Assembly (NCBI GenBank): GCA_038496445.1
Contig: JALMLS010000065.1
Span: 248,001-312,000 of the forward strand
Direction: 5' to 3'
Length of the DNA stretch: 64,000 nucleotides
DNA from: Trichosphaerium sp. ATCC 40318
Taxonomy: Eukaryota; Discosea; Flabellinia; Trichosidae
The position numbers and the translations under genes are program-made. A model generated the notes under the pieces. It was given only the letters and a program-made list of their open reading frames with translations, ran no database searches and was not told the origin of the DNA. Positions 36,269-47,088 of this stretch are shown piece by piece (position 1 is the stretch's first letter; each line of letters starts with the position of its first letter).

Positions 36269-37204
36269 AATGAGTCTAATTAATACCTACGTAATCGTGC
36301 TGTTGTTTATTACCCTCTCAGCGGCGTTGTCTATCGAAATACCATTCCCTTTCCCTCCAGGTTACGATAAGGTTGCATTCAGTACACAAGCCATACTACG
36401 CCTGAAAATAGTTCCAAAGGCGTAAATACACTTGCTTTCATGCGTACAACGACAAAAACATACTATGTACCACAACAATACTTTTAAACATCTTCAATCG
36501 CTGTGACTACCTGTAAAAACCATCCTACATGTGTATATTCTTCTAATGTATTTTAGCTTAAGAACATTACTATACCTCTAGGAGGTGGCACTACGTCAAT
36601 AGACTCCACTATAACCTATCAAAACGACACAATTGTACGCTATGTCATAGGCTTATGAAAATCCTTTCTTTGGAGTTTGTTGTCAATACCTCTGAGTCAT
36701 TTCGTTGCTCCCAGTAAGCGTTACAAAACTCGTTATCCTTTCATTTCATAGTTTATTTACTTATGCAAACCTTAGAGAACAACATACGATACAGTTCCGT
36801 ATTGTACAGTATCACATGGTAACGCCTTTCCTGGAAACTGTAAAAAATGGCAAAAGGTAAACAATACAGCCGTTTTGATGGGCTGGCACTATCTCACTTG
36901 TTTATCACTTCAAGGATGGAACCACATGGTCTCGTTCATGTATTATAGTGGATGAACCGTATGGATATAAGACTAAGCTTGAAACAGTTGTTAAAATAGC
37001 AAATGGTGATATTTCTTCGATAAAGTTAGTTCAGAATGTTGATAGAATTTCAGTTACTCTTCTCCTTGAAGTAACAAAGCAACTACCATCTCCTACGTTA
37101 TCAACCTTCACCGTACGTATCGTTATTTTCTTAAAGCTATATAGTAACTTGTGCTTCAGATACCTCAACAATGCAAAAAAGAGTTTGGGGTCTTACAACA
37201 ATAA
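36269..37204 (+). CDS. Small secreted protein, unrecognised
   Basis: The ATG at 36269 gives MSLINTYVIVLLFITLSAAL, a clear signal peptide followed by SIEIPFPFPP. Splicing several introns yields NITIPLGGGTTSIDSTITYQ, YDTVPYCTVSHGNAFPGNCK, DGTTWSRSCIIVDEPYGYKT and KLVQNVDRISVTLLLEVTKQ, ending TIPQQCKKEFGVLQQ. The cysteines suggest disulfides and extracellular life. Exon borders in 36400-36800 are uncertain. It converges on the GH5 gene, with stops about 48 bases apart. Confidence 0.5.
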
Positions 37205-37251
37205 ATAAGTTTTATCAATGAAGGTCAATCGAGTTTATTAGAATAGACAAC

Positions 37252-39547
37252 TTATTGAATATCAACATTTGTTTTGCACGGTCCAGTATACGTCTTACAT
37301 GGATAACCTATTTTTCATACGTTAACACCACATGCTAAACGACAATATTTTTTTCTTCTTTTTTTTCTATGTCTATTCTGTTTGGTTTTTGCGTACCAGG
37401 GCATCCTTGTGACGTGCAATTACCAGAAGGAGGTAATCCAGGAAGTATTGAATCATATAGAGACTGTGAAGTAAAATCACTTGGCGTTAAGGATGAGATT
37501 TGTGTATCAAAATCATATCCGCAGATATCTCCAAGATTGAATGCTCCTACTATACATGGACGTGGTAGGAAACCTTTTGATTGTATATCTGCCTTTCCTA
37601 TATTCTGTGGATCGTTATCGTTTACTTTAATATTAGGAGAAGCAACAAAGTTATTCCAAACTTCTTTCCAGTTTGCGCCAGCACGTGATCCTAGTGAAGA
37701 AAAAATCAGAAAAAAAAAAGAAAGAGTTTCACAAGTTTATTAGTTTTTCTCGTACCATCTGTTAGTACACCTCCTGTATCTCTCATATCTGGTTGATGGC
37801 ACTCAGCTTCGCCGTCCTATAGGTTTTTGGTGAGTTATGATTTTAAAGAACGAGTAGAGACATACTTGACAAGGAGCATTGGCGTTATTTCTGTTTGTTC
37901 CACGCCATCCCCAGCCTACCCATGAGATATCGTATTGTTCAGCCATGTTGACAATATTGTAAACAAAATATTCTGCATGAGCGAGATCGTTACATCCTCC
38001 GTTTCCTCGGCAGGCAGTACCGCCACTTCCTAGACCAAAAAATATTAAAACTAATGTGCTTTTAAAGTTGTCTTGTACCGCAGCAGTATTGACCAAACTC
38101 TGTAAATATAACAGGCCCAATCTCTTTCAGAGCAAGTGCTAGACGCAGTACACTTCTCAGTGAATGTTCTAAACCTAAGAACAGAGTTAGACATAGTAAG
38201 ATATTCCCGTAGGAGAAACCTTGAGCAAATCCTTGATAAGGATGAATGTTCCATACAACGTTATGAGGTTCAGAGCCTGCATCCGTTTTATACTGTAAGT
38301 AGAAAGCTAATCCGCTTTGTGCATCTAAAGCATACTGGTCCGCTCCTCCGATGATTACTAAGCCATCTGGATCATTTCTTTCGCAGAAAGTCAAAAAAAA
38401 GTAAAAACTCTTCGGTGTACTCACTTTCGGACAGCTGTGTACATCTCCTTCATACCAGCGTATTGAGAGTCACCACCATACCAAGATGTAAACGTTCTTA
38501 TCCACGGTTCGTTGTATAGCTCATACCTAAGGCTCTATGAGTTGAAGCAATCTTCGAAAGACTTACAGCACAAGAGGATTGTTTGCATATCTCTTTGAGA
38601 TGACATCCCACATATGGATAGCGCCTGGGTTACTTCCAAAGTTTCTCAAGGCCATAGCAGCTTGTGCTCCAGTACAACTAAGTTTTGTTGTATCCGGACA
38701 GTTCCAATGTAAGTCAATAATAACAGCAACTCCTTTCGAAGTGAAAGCAGTAACCATCTTATCAAGTATTTGCTGATATACAGTAGAGTTATTTGTATCT
38801 GTATCTGTATCGTACAAGTAACAGCTTCCGGTCATAGGCACCCTGTAACAACAACATGTGAGGTCAAAATGAAAGAAAGAAGAAAAAAGAGAAAACACAT
38901 GAAAATTCGAACCTGACGATTGGCATTTGTTTTGGTGCTTCACTATCAATAACCTTATCATAAGGAGCCTCAAAAGAGACTTTGGTAACCTTAGGGTTCT
39001 GCTGCCAATTTGTACTATTTGCGAGGTAGTTCAGTACGTTATCAACCTTAAGAAAAATGGGTGAGTCTTCTTGAAGGCAAAGTTGTTAGAAAAGTTGTTC
39101 TACATCGTAGAGCCTGAATGCACGTTACCTCTCCGTTCAATACAACGCTTCCACCAGCGGATGAAGGGCCACCGAAGCAATAGTGGTTTGCCCAATGACC
39201 TTTTTTAACTTGTAAACTTATCGCTCATACAAACGAACAATAAACCGTTCATGCTTCGTACCAGCGTAGTTATCACCCGAGTTTGGGTTATCCATACTAA
39301 CTTTGAGTTAAAATCACGTGATTGAGCGTATTTAACTTACCCAGGTTTGAGCATATACTCCGTACATGTTAAACCGATGCCTTTGAAGCGCAATTTAGAT
39401 GTTTGTTTATTTTTTTTTATTGTACTCTCACGTGCCTTTGAATTTTACCCATTGATTGTTGTAGTATATTTTATTGCCTTTAGTGATGAAGGCAGAATAT
39501 GCCGAAGAAATAAACAACGCACACAGAAGGTACGAAGTGATTTTCAT
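37252..39547 (-). CDS. Secreted GH5 endoglucanase-like glycosidase
   Basis: The ATG at 39545-39547 gives MKITSYLLCALFISSAYSAF (signal peptide), then ITKGNKIYYNNQWVKFKG and, after an intron, IGLTCTEYMLKPGMDNPN. Barrel motifs are QMPIVRVPMTG, VAVIIDLHWNC, the acid/base YELYNEPWIRT, DGLVIIGGADQYA, HNVVWNIHPYQGF and the nucleophile GPVIFTEFGQYCC, then YDISWVGWGWRGTN. This is the standard GH5 order, close to cellulases. A C-terminal cysteine-bearing tail (CTSQGCPG, GYPCKTYTGPCKTNVDIQ) extends past the barrel. The first intron, 39381-39435, appears to be GC-AG. About nine introns. Probable beta-glucan hydrolase; exact substrate unknown. Confidence 0.87.
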
Positions 39548-39678
39548 TTTGCTAACAAGTAGGAAAATAACAAAGCACGTTCCTTACTTAATCACGCTTT
39601 AAGGCAATCCTTGAATAAGTGTACTAAATTGAGGTCGGTGTATTACAACAGAGGTATTGTTCATTTCATATCACAGCG

Positions 39679-41418
39679 TTAAGTTGACTTCATTGAGAAC
39701 AAATCTTCTTCTTCTGCGCTATTGTCATTTACATTTTTTAAACTGACTCTTTTCTTTTTCAATTCTTCAATTGCTTTCTTCATACTGTCAATGTCCCTTG
39801 ATTTTTTTTGTCGTATCTCTTTATCTATTGCTTGAGGTGTATGTAAGAACTCAACAGCTTTTCTTGATCCTTCAACAAACTTCCTTGAACGATTACACAT
39901 CTTCCTTTCATACACCTTAAAAGCAGCTAATACATCACCTATAACACTTATCAAAACAACATCAAGTGTTTGTTGGGACTTTTTTACTTCGGGGCTTAAC
40001 AGTTTTTGAAACAACTCACACGCACCTTTAGCCTCGTCCAAGCAATCAACTAGTAATTTAGCATCTTGTAAAGCGTTGTTCGCTCCTTGACCTTTAAAAG
40101 GGCTCATGGGATGAGCTGAATCGCCCAGTAAAGTAACTCTACAAGTTGACCAAGGCTATCACAATTTAGAAGCTATAAATAAACCAGTACTGAACTTGTA
40201 TTGGATCTCTATCATAAAGACATCCTCCTCTCATGCTATCGCTAGGTGTACTCGCTATAAGTTTCCGAACCTCTTCAATCCATGTATTAACCTTTCTATT
40301 GTAGAGGAAAAGGAGTCAGATGCAAGCCCAACAAAGCGATTTTGTGAGGTTTTTTTGTACTCTTTTGCAATGGCCAAACATTGTTCATTATTGTTAAGTG
40401 TGTCGCCTTTGCTTTCGTCAAGGTGAAATGTGAGCTATATGATCTGTTAGCTCACAGTAGATTTTCTTTCAAAATTGCAAATCACGTGCCTGCCACATGA
40501 CACTATCTTTTTCAAAGGGTTTTGTAAATAATCTAGTTTTGCCATCAAGCACTTGAACAACACGATCTACAAACATAGGTTCCTTACAATCACAAATACC
40601 GTTTATCATGTAAACTGAAAAAAAAAAACCAAAATAAGAATAAAATAAGTATGTCCTTTTTTTTACCGCCTAAGTACTTGAGATCATCATTCAACAATCT
40701 ATACCTAATTCTTGATCGTATGCCATCACACGCAATCAATCCTTAACTTAGTTAAATCCGATTGTAGGCATCTCAGTCAAGCACCATCACAGTTAAAAGT
40801 TGATCCATCTTCAAAAGTAACTACTACGCCATCATCTGTGTCTTTTATATCTGTATAGGACATTCCCCAATTGACAACATCCTTGGGAAGTGCTTCAATC
40901 ATATGATATCTTAATAATTGCCTTGGAATAGGCAGGTTGTGTTTGGTACGCCAACCACTTTTGGCTCTATTTACACCCTAGTTTTGTTAATGTTTATCTA
41001 TTTTCTCAGCCCTCGTGCCTTCCCAAAGAGTAATAATGTTTCTCCTTCATAAGTCAACGTCTCGTGTTGCGCACAGCGTCTAAATTGTTCTAAACGAAAT
41101 CAGGAGGCCAGAAATTTGGCTTTTTTCGTTGAGATGACGCACTTTGTACTTTATTGCCTAATCCAATGTGTTTTAGTACTTTCATGCCCTGCTGGATAGT
41201 CAGGCTGTATCCTAGATGGTTGGTTATTGAATTTAAGAGCGTTAATATATTAATCTGCACATATACGCGTTCTACATGCCTTGGGGTCTATCAGCGAAAG
41301 CTTTATCGCGTTCAAAGACGGAAACGTCGTAATTGTGTTTAACAAGGTTTAATGCAACTGCCAAGCCACCAATACCACCGCCAATGACTGCAAACCGTAG
41401 TTTCCTCTTTTCCTCCAT
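39679..41418 (-). CDS. FAD-dependent monooxygenase (aromatic/UbiH-like)
   Basis: The ATG at 41416-41418 gives [20 protein letters not shown], a Rossmann FAD motif (GGGIGGL), then [19 protein letters not shown]. The second FAD motif is [20 protein letters not shown], as in salicylate-hydroxylase-type enzymes. The C-terminus after the catalytic fold is long, charged and coiled-coil-like ([18 protein letters not shown]), ending DLFSMKST. Several introns, for example near 40140-40200. It probably hydroxylates an organic ring using NAD(P)H; the substrate is unknown. It sits in a run of tandem minus-strand genes. Confidence 0.8.
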
Positions 41419-41563
41419 TAACAATAGGATACACAACGAGTTTTTACGTAAAAACAGTTTGCTGAAAAGCGAATTATTTTATTTTAAGTTTCCTCAAGAC
41501 TTAACACTTTTTACTCGCAGAGCCGTTTGTTATAGTAGTAAGCATAATGTCATTTATGGAATT

Positions 41564-42601
41564 TTATGTTTCTTCTCCTTTTTCTTCGTTTTCTTGAGCA
41601 TGTTTTTCGTCCTAAAGGAAAATGTCAAAAAAAATTTTGACTTGTGTCACGTGATATTCTGTGCGTACCCAAAACAAGGGGTGATATTTTATAAGTGTAT
41701 GTAATATATCTTCTTCCTTGAGCATGTACTTTTCTATTTCATTCTCTGTTAACGACCTATAACATTTATCAACTATCACGTGATACAAATCGAGGGTTTT
41801 TTTTCCGTGTTAAACATACGGTTTACCACTTTTTTCGCTGCCTAGACTCTCAGATTCAGTAATTGTTTCAGGATCTCCTAGAAGTAGAGGTGCAAAAGCC
41901 TCTGCAAGACTTCTTGCGTTCATTTGATTATATTTCGCTTTCTTATCTATTTCATGAAGAAGACTACTCAGCGCTTTGAATGTCGCTCTATTATCCTCAG
42001 GTAGAAGTGTCAAAACTTTCTTCAATATTTCTGTTCGATTATCAATCGGTACTGTCCCTAAAAACGAAAACCACAGTTAGCAACAAACCAAGAAAAAAAC
42101 TTTAAAAAAAACAAAAAAAAACCAGATATTTTGTCTCATGCCTTGTGCCGCCATCCAACACCCGAACAAATGATGCTCAGTGGCCAGAAGAGGATTTCTT
42201 AGCTCTTTAAAGTACAGTTTGATAACGTCTGCGGCTAAATAGGGCGATGCAAGTTTATCTAGTTTAGCAGTTGATCCTATACCATATTATCGTTTTAATG
42301 CTTATGACGCGACACTTATAAAGTATATAGAGTGTTAGAAATATCATTCGTACCTTTGTTAAGATCATGTAACACAGCTTTTATTGATTTAGGCTTCTCT
42401 ACGCTCTCAACCATAAATATACCTTCAGATTTAAGTCCTAATATCGCTTTTAGTAAAACACGTGACGAAAATCGTTTATACCATGTTTTCGGATATATTC
42501 AATCGCAAGCGTAACGCACGTGGGTACTATACCAGCTTTCTATAAAATCATCAATAAAAAATTAAATCGTGGCGTTATACACTACGTACGTTTTCTGCCA
42601 T
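41564..42601 (-). CDS. RhoGAP domain protein lacking the arginine finger
   Basis: The ATG at 42599-42601 (MAEN) is followed by an intron starting GTACGT, then KAGIVPTCVTLAIEYIRKHG, LKSEGIFMVESVEKPKSIKA, LASPYLAADVIKLYFKELRN, GTVPIDNRTEILKKVLTLLP, ATFKALSSLLHEIDKK and NARSLAEAFAPLLLGDPE. This is a whole RhoGAP domain. The canonical EGIFR arginine finger is EGIFM here (Met codon 42412-42414), so GTPase stimulation may be lost and the protein may act as a Rho-binding scaffold. A charged tail (SLTENEIEKYMLKEEDIL, ENEEKGEET) ends it. Seven or so introns. A partner of the RhoGEF in this window is possible but speculative. Confidence 0.82.
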
Positions 42602-42777
42602 AGCGGCGTAAAGTGCTTTTAACGCAAACTAATAATTTGAACAATGTAGCCTTAATTAAGTTAAGCACACTTTATTCGTTTACAAATGTGGTTCCGTTAA
42701 GCGTTTTTTGCATGTTAACGCAACAATGGTTCAGTTTTGGTGATGTACTATGTCCATGTTAATTAGTCTATCTCGTT

Positions 42778-43345
42778 TTACAGTACTATAGTTTTATGCT
42801 GGAGTTCATCCTCACGCCAATATTTTATCTCTCCTGTTTGCTTTCCATCAACATAAAATCGTTGAATTCGTAATTGGCCATCGTCATGCCAACATGTTTC
42901 TTCTCCGTGTTGAACATTGACAAAAAAACATCGAACTGATAGTTTTTCATTCAAGTGCCACCACCTTGCCTCTCCGTGCTCTTTACCTTTGACATAGGTA
43001 AATTGTTTCTCTAACTGACCAGTTGAACGCCACCACTTTGCTTCTCCTTCTTTACAGCCATTGACATACAAAAAATGTGTCTCTAGTTGGCCGTTCATGT
43101 AGAATTGTTTATCTTCTCCATTCCTGATGAAAAGTTCTCTCCTTTACCATAAATGCATTGTTTCCTCAATTGCCCACTAGGAAGCCACTCTTTAACCTCA
43201 TATTTACCATCTTTAAGATTACTATATTGAATTTGTATTTGCCCATTCCTATACTTAAACTGACAAATACCTTCATCAATGTCATTTTTGATGTACAGGT
43301 ATTTACTTTTTAAATTGCCATTCTTATACCACAGGTGTGGCGTAT
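42778..43345 (-). pseudogene. MORN_2-repeat gene fragment with frameshift
   Basis: The minus strand reads LWYKNGNLKSKYLYIKND, RNGQIQIQYSNLKDGKYEV, PSGQLRKQCIYGKG, then only after a frame change NGEDKQFYMNGQLETHFLYV and HLNEKLSVRCFFVN to the stop. These are repeats of the type used in the F-box/MORN gene at 57527. No ATG, no F-box and a frameshift near 43130 indicate a truncated pseudogene. A downstream frame of 107 codons stays open. Confidence 0.65.
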
Positions 43346-43782
43346 TAGGGTAAAAAACAAAATACTAAAACTGTCGCTTTTAGTCAACATTCATAATCTT
43401 CAACAACAATTCATTCTAATTAGAGTTCTAACACTCTCAGTTTCCTTTCTTCTATCAACTAACCAAAGCACTAACTGTAGACGATGTTGGGAGGAAGACA
43501 AGTTGTCATGCTCTAGCGCAACGCCAAGCATTTGTTATATTATACAAGAACACTTGGAAAATAAAAGAAGGTTTTTTACAGTTTTTGAAAAACAAATTGA
43601 AAAGGAAATTTTAGGGTGGGATGTGGGTGATTGCTGCTCGCCATGTTGTTTATACGCTTTGTAGGTTGTTGTTGATTTATACGAAGTCAACTGAAGTTTT
43701 TCCTAACACGTGTACATCCAGAATTTTGGAGACGAAACAAATTAGTTTATTAAACTTGTTGCAAAAACACATGGTTATTTAT
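43346..43782. other. Spacer
   Basis: Plus-strand ORFs at 43335-43905 have no domain and overlap the end of the P450 gene, so I take the region as non-coding. Confidence 0.4.
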
Positions 43783-45877
43783 CTAATCCCTTCTATGAAC
43801 ATATACTTTTATACCTGTCATTGCCAGGTTTATAATCTTAGGAGTAGGCTTGACTTCATGTGTTGGATCAAGCGAGAATTTGAATCTTTGGAACAGCATT
43901 ATTAGCACTGTCTTTGCTTCCATTAAGGCCAGTCCTTTTCCTAAACATATTTGTGGTCCAGCGTGGAAAGGTATAAATTGGTAAGGGTGCTTAAGAAGGT
44001 GAGGATCATCCCAACGTTCTAATACATAGAGTTAATCATTTGATAGATGTTGTCATTTTGATTAATATTGAATGAAACGTGCCTGGTAAAAATTCCTCTG
44101 GTTTGTTCCACCACTGAGGGTCACGATGAGTCAAGTATTGACAGACTCGTGTCATTGTTCCCTAGATAATTGTTACGTTGGTCGTGTAAGAGCCTTGAAA
44201 AAGTTCAGCTTTTCTTTTTGATTGTGTACTGCTTTGACTTTGACTCCGCTTGGTAGTACATCATCTTTTATTGGAAATCTATGATTAATAGGTACTGGTG
44301 GAAATAATCTTAGTGTTTCTTGGATAACCTGAATAATAGATCGTCAAATTAACAAACACGAAGAAAAACAATGTACATTATGTAGTCTTGGCATATCCTT
44401 GTACTCTTTGCTTTCAGGTTCTTGTAAATTAGGAAACTTTTCATCTATTTCTTTTACTAGTTCATCGTATTTGCTTGGATTTTACAAAGCAAGTAAGTGG
44501 CCCATGACATAAGAACAGCTGTTGTATCTATAAAGTATAAGATTAGAAAATATATCATATATCTATAACAAGCCAATCAATGATAAAGTACCTCTACCAG
44601 CGATTAGGAAATTCATAAAAATATCTCGTAGGTATACATCTGCATAAGGATCACCATTTTCATCACGTAAGCACATAAAACGTGATAAAAGGTCCTTGAA
44701 TAAAGGAATAAATAAATAAAAGAAAAAACTAGGAAAAATGCCAAATGAAAAAAAAAAAAAACACTGTCGCACTGTTTTCTTGAGTAGTTCCTCACGTGGT
44801 AGTTTTTTACGTCTTGATATAAAAGAATATATATAACTTTCTATTATGTCAATATGATGGTCAAGTTCTTTAGCAGCAGAAGTAAACTATAAGGTGTATC
44901 AGCGATACCCAAAAGGAAAAAAAAAACGAAATTGTATTCGAAAACGTACACCCAAGAAAGGATTAAGGAAAGACTCTGTTACAATGTGCTGTGTCTTATC
45001 AAAAGAAGTTGAAAATTCTGGTTTATCCCGAATGGCATTGAGATCTTCTCCAAATCCCAACTTGCCGAAAGTATCGAGAGTGTATCTAAAGTACAAATCT
45101 TGGATATCTAGCGTTTTTCTGGATGTGACATGTTCGTTCAATATATCTATAACTGTGAAAGTGTTCCCTTTGAATTTCGGCATCATCTCATTAACCACTA
45201 GTTTATGAAAGAGTGGTCTAGCGGTTTTCCTTGAGAGGTTTTTATTAAAAAACAAAGGAAAAAAAGGAGAAAAACAAATCGATACAACCAAGACATTGTC
45301 TTACCGTACCTTTGTTGGCGCCAATTTTCACCCCACGCGTTGAAAATACCCCCACCAAGCCATTTAAACCAGTATTTATTATGGTTATTTCCTAGGTAAA
45401 TACACAATTACCAAAAACCGTGCGTTTGTAAAACTGTAAAACTCATCCTTACCCTCACGTGTGTAGTTCTTACTATTCGTATATAAGATATGCTTATAAT
45501 CTTCTGGATGTACCAAAATTATACTATCGTTAAACAAGTCAGAAAGGAAAATCTGAGTGCCGTACTACGAAGCTTTGTTAGAACAGATTTTTTTGAATTC
45601 GAAAGTTTTTGTCTTCGTACTTCTTTTTGTAGGTTAGTCATGTACTGGAACATGCTGTCACGGTTTTTGACTGCATCGTACATGAAACCAATAATCGGTA
45701 GACCATCAGGACCATTACAAGGTCTATTTCGCAGGCGATGCTAATTTACGAATTAAAAAGCGGAGGTTTACGTATTTCAAAGTCACATGTGAAAAATTTT
45801 ACCCAGTGTCTAGCGTAAACCATTCCAACAAGAGCAAGTGGAAGTATTATGGCCACCAAAGCCAATAAGAGTAGCAT
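43783..45877 (-). CDS. Cytochrome P450 (CYP4/CYP86-like)
   Basis: Haem monooxygenase, likely ER-anchored. The ATG at 45875-45877 gives MLLLLALVAIILPLALVGMV, a membrane anchor, then GPDGLPIIGFMYDAVKN. Motifs include GIFNAWGENWRQQRKTARPL (C-helix), TLDTFGKLGFGEDLNAI, the I-helix FLIAGRDTTAVLMSWATYLL (completed by splicing), the K-helix ETLRLFPPVPINHRFPIKDD, and the haem loop PYQFIPFHAGPQICLGKGLA with its axial Cys. The form FHAGPQICLG and the GKLGFG segment resemble fatty-acid omega-hydroxylases (CYP4, CYP52, CYP86 classes). Ends KVYVHRRD. About ten introns, several GTACGT. Possible fatty-acid or hydrocarbon hydroxylation is inference from these motifs. Confidence 0.9.
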
Positions 45878-46307
45878 CGATCTTTTTAAAATGGTATTCT
45901 ACAGCAACTACTTAATCTAAGCTGCCTTAATAGTACTTTGAGGTTGTCTTCGCACTTCTTCAATTTCATTGTTTAACATACTTTCGTAGTATTAGGGAAG
46001 TGTGTATAAACCATTAGTTAGCAAAAAGAATACTAAGTAAACAAGAAATCCATTACAACTTTTCTTTTATTTAATCCCAACTTGTAAACCACGTGCTGAC
46101 TTTTGTTTATACCGAGGCATTGGAGTCGTAATAGCAGTACCACCAGAGCTCCCGAAGAGCGTTTTTTTAGAAGACTATTTTGGTTTTGCGTGAACACGTG
46201 AAGTTGGTCAATAAATTTCTCGAAAAAATAATCACGTGTGGAAAGTACGCAGTAAGCCATGGACCGCGCAAAATTAAGTAGTATAAGATTTTCCTTCTGG
46301 CAAGCTT
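45878..46307. other. Spacer between P450 and LRR fragment
   Basis: Three CACGTG copies (about 46090, 46195 and 46230) sit in 150 bases here. A minus-strand ORF at 46033-46335 has no domain. No F-box for the LRR fragment is seen. Confidence 0.5.
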
Positions 46308-46913
46308 TTGGAAAAATTTGCAGGAGTTCATACAATTTATCTCAAGCGTTCAGCTTTGTCAAATAGATTAGTGAAAATATTCGCTGGTGTTCACACTATT
46401 GATCTTACTGCGAACTACGCTGTAACAGATGAAGGCATAAAGTCACTTGCTGGTGTTCATACTATTAACCTCACCTATACCTCTGTAACAGATACTATTA
46501 TCCTCCATAGATGTTATCTAATTACTGTTGAAGGAATCAAAGCACTCAAAGATGTTCATGAGATTAAACTTACCTTCCCAAAAGACTCATGGCTAAAACA
46601 CCTTTGCAATGTACACTCTGTCGCTATTTACTCTACAAAGACTCTAACAGATGATGGAATCAAAGCATTGGTAAATGTCAAATGCCTTGAGCTTTACTGT
46701 TGCCACTCACTAACTGACTTGGCTTTTGAGACATTGGTTAACCTTGAAGAACTCAGACTGGGCTTATGCGCCAACATTACAAATGGTTGTTTACAGCACT
46801 TAAAGTCTCTGAAACGTTTTATATCTTTGAACGACTGCCCCGTTACAAAAGAGGCCGTTGCGTCAATGGGTATTCAATATGAAGAAGTCAACATGAGAAG
46901 CACACTCCGCTAG
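46308..46913 (+). pseudogene. LRR array without F-box (truncated family member)
   Basis: The frame reads LEKFAGVHTIYL, IFAGVHTIDLTANYAVTDEG, IKSLAGVHTINLTYTSVTD, VEGIKALKDVHEIKLTF and diverged repeats to the stop at 46913. The unit matches the F-box/LRR genes of the window, but the first codon of the frame is not ATG and a stop lies just upstream. It may be a 5'-truncated copy, or an upstream exon may have been missed. The second half (ELYCCHSLTDLAFETLVNLE) is a more diverged LRR. Confidence 0.6.
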
Positions 46914-47088
46914 GTCATAAGAATGGAAAGGTTTAAACCCTTAATATGGAAAGGTGATACATTGTGTTTAATTAACTGTACTTGTCAACTGGATTGTGAG
47001 GTATCTTGTAATAAACCAAAGATTTATTAACCAGAAAAGATTTTTACAGCTCGTCAATACTTCCGACTTTTTTGCCTTTTCCAAGCGA

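Noticed and set aside
37369-37743. 124-codon plus-strand ORF
   Set aside because: Antisense to the C-terminal exons of the GH5 gene.
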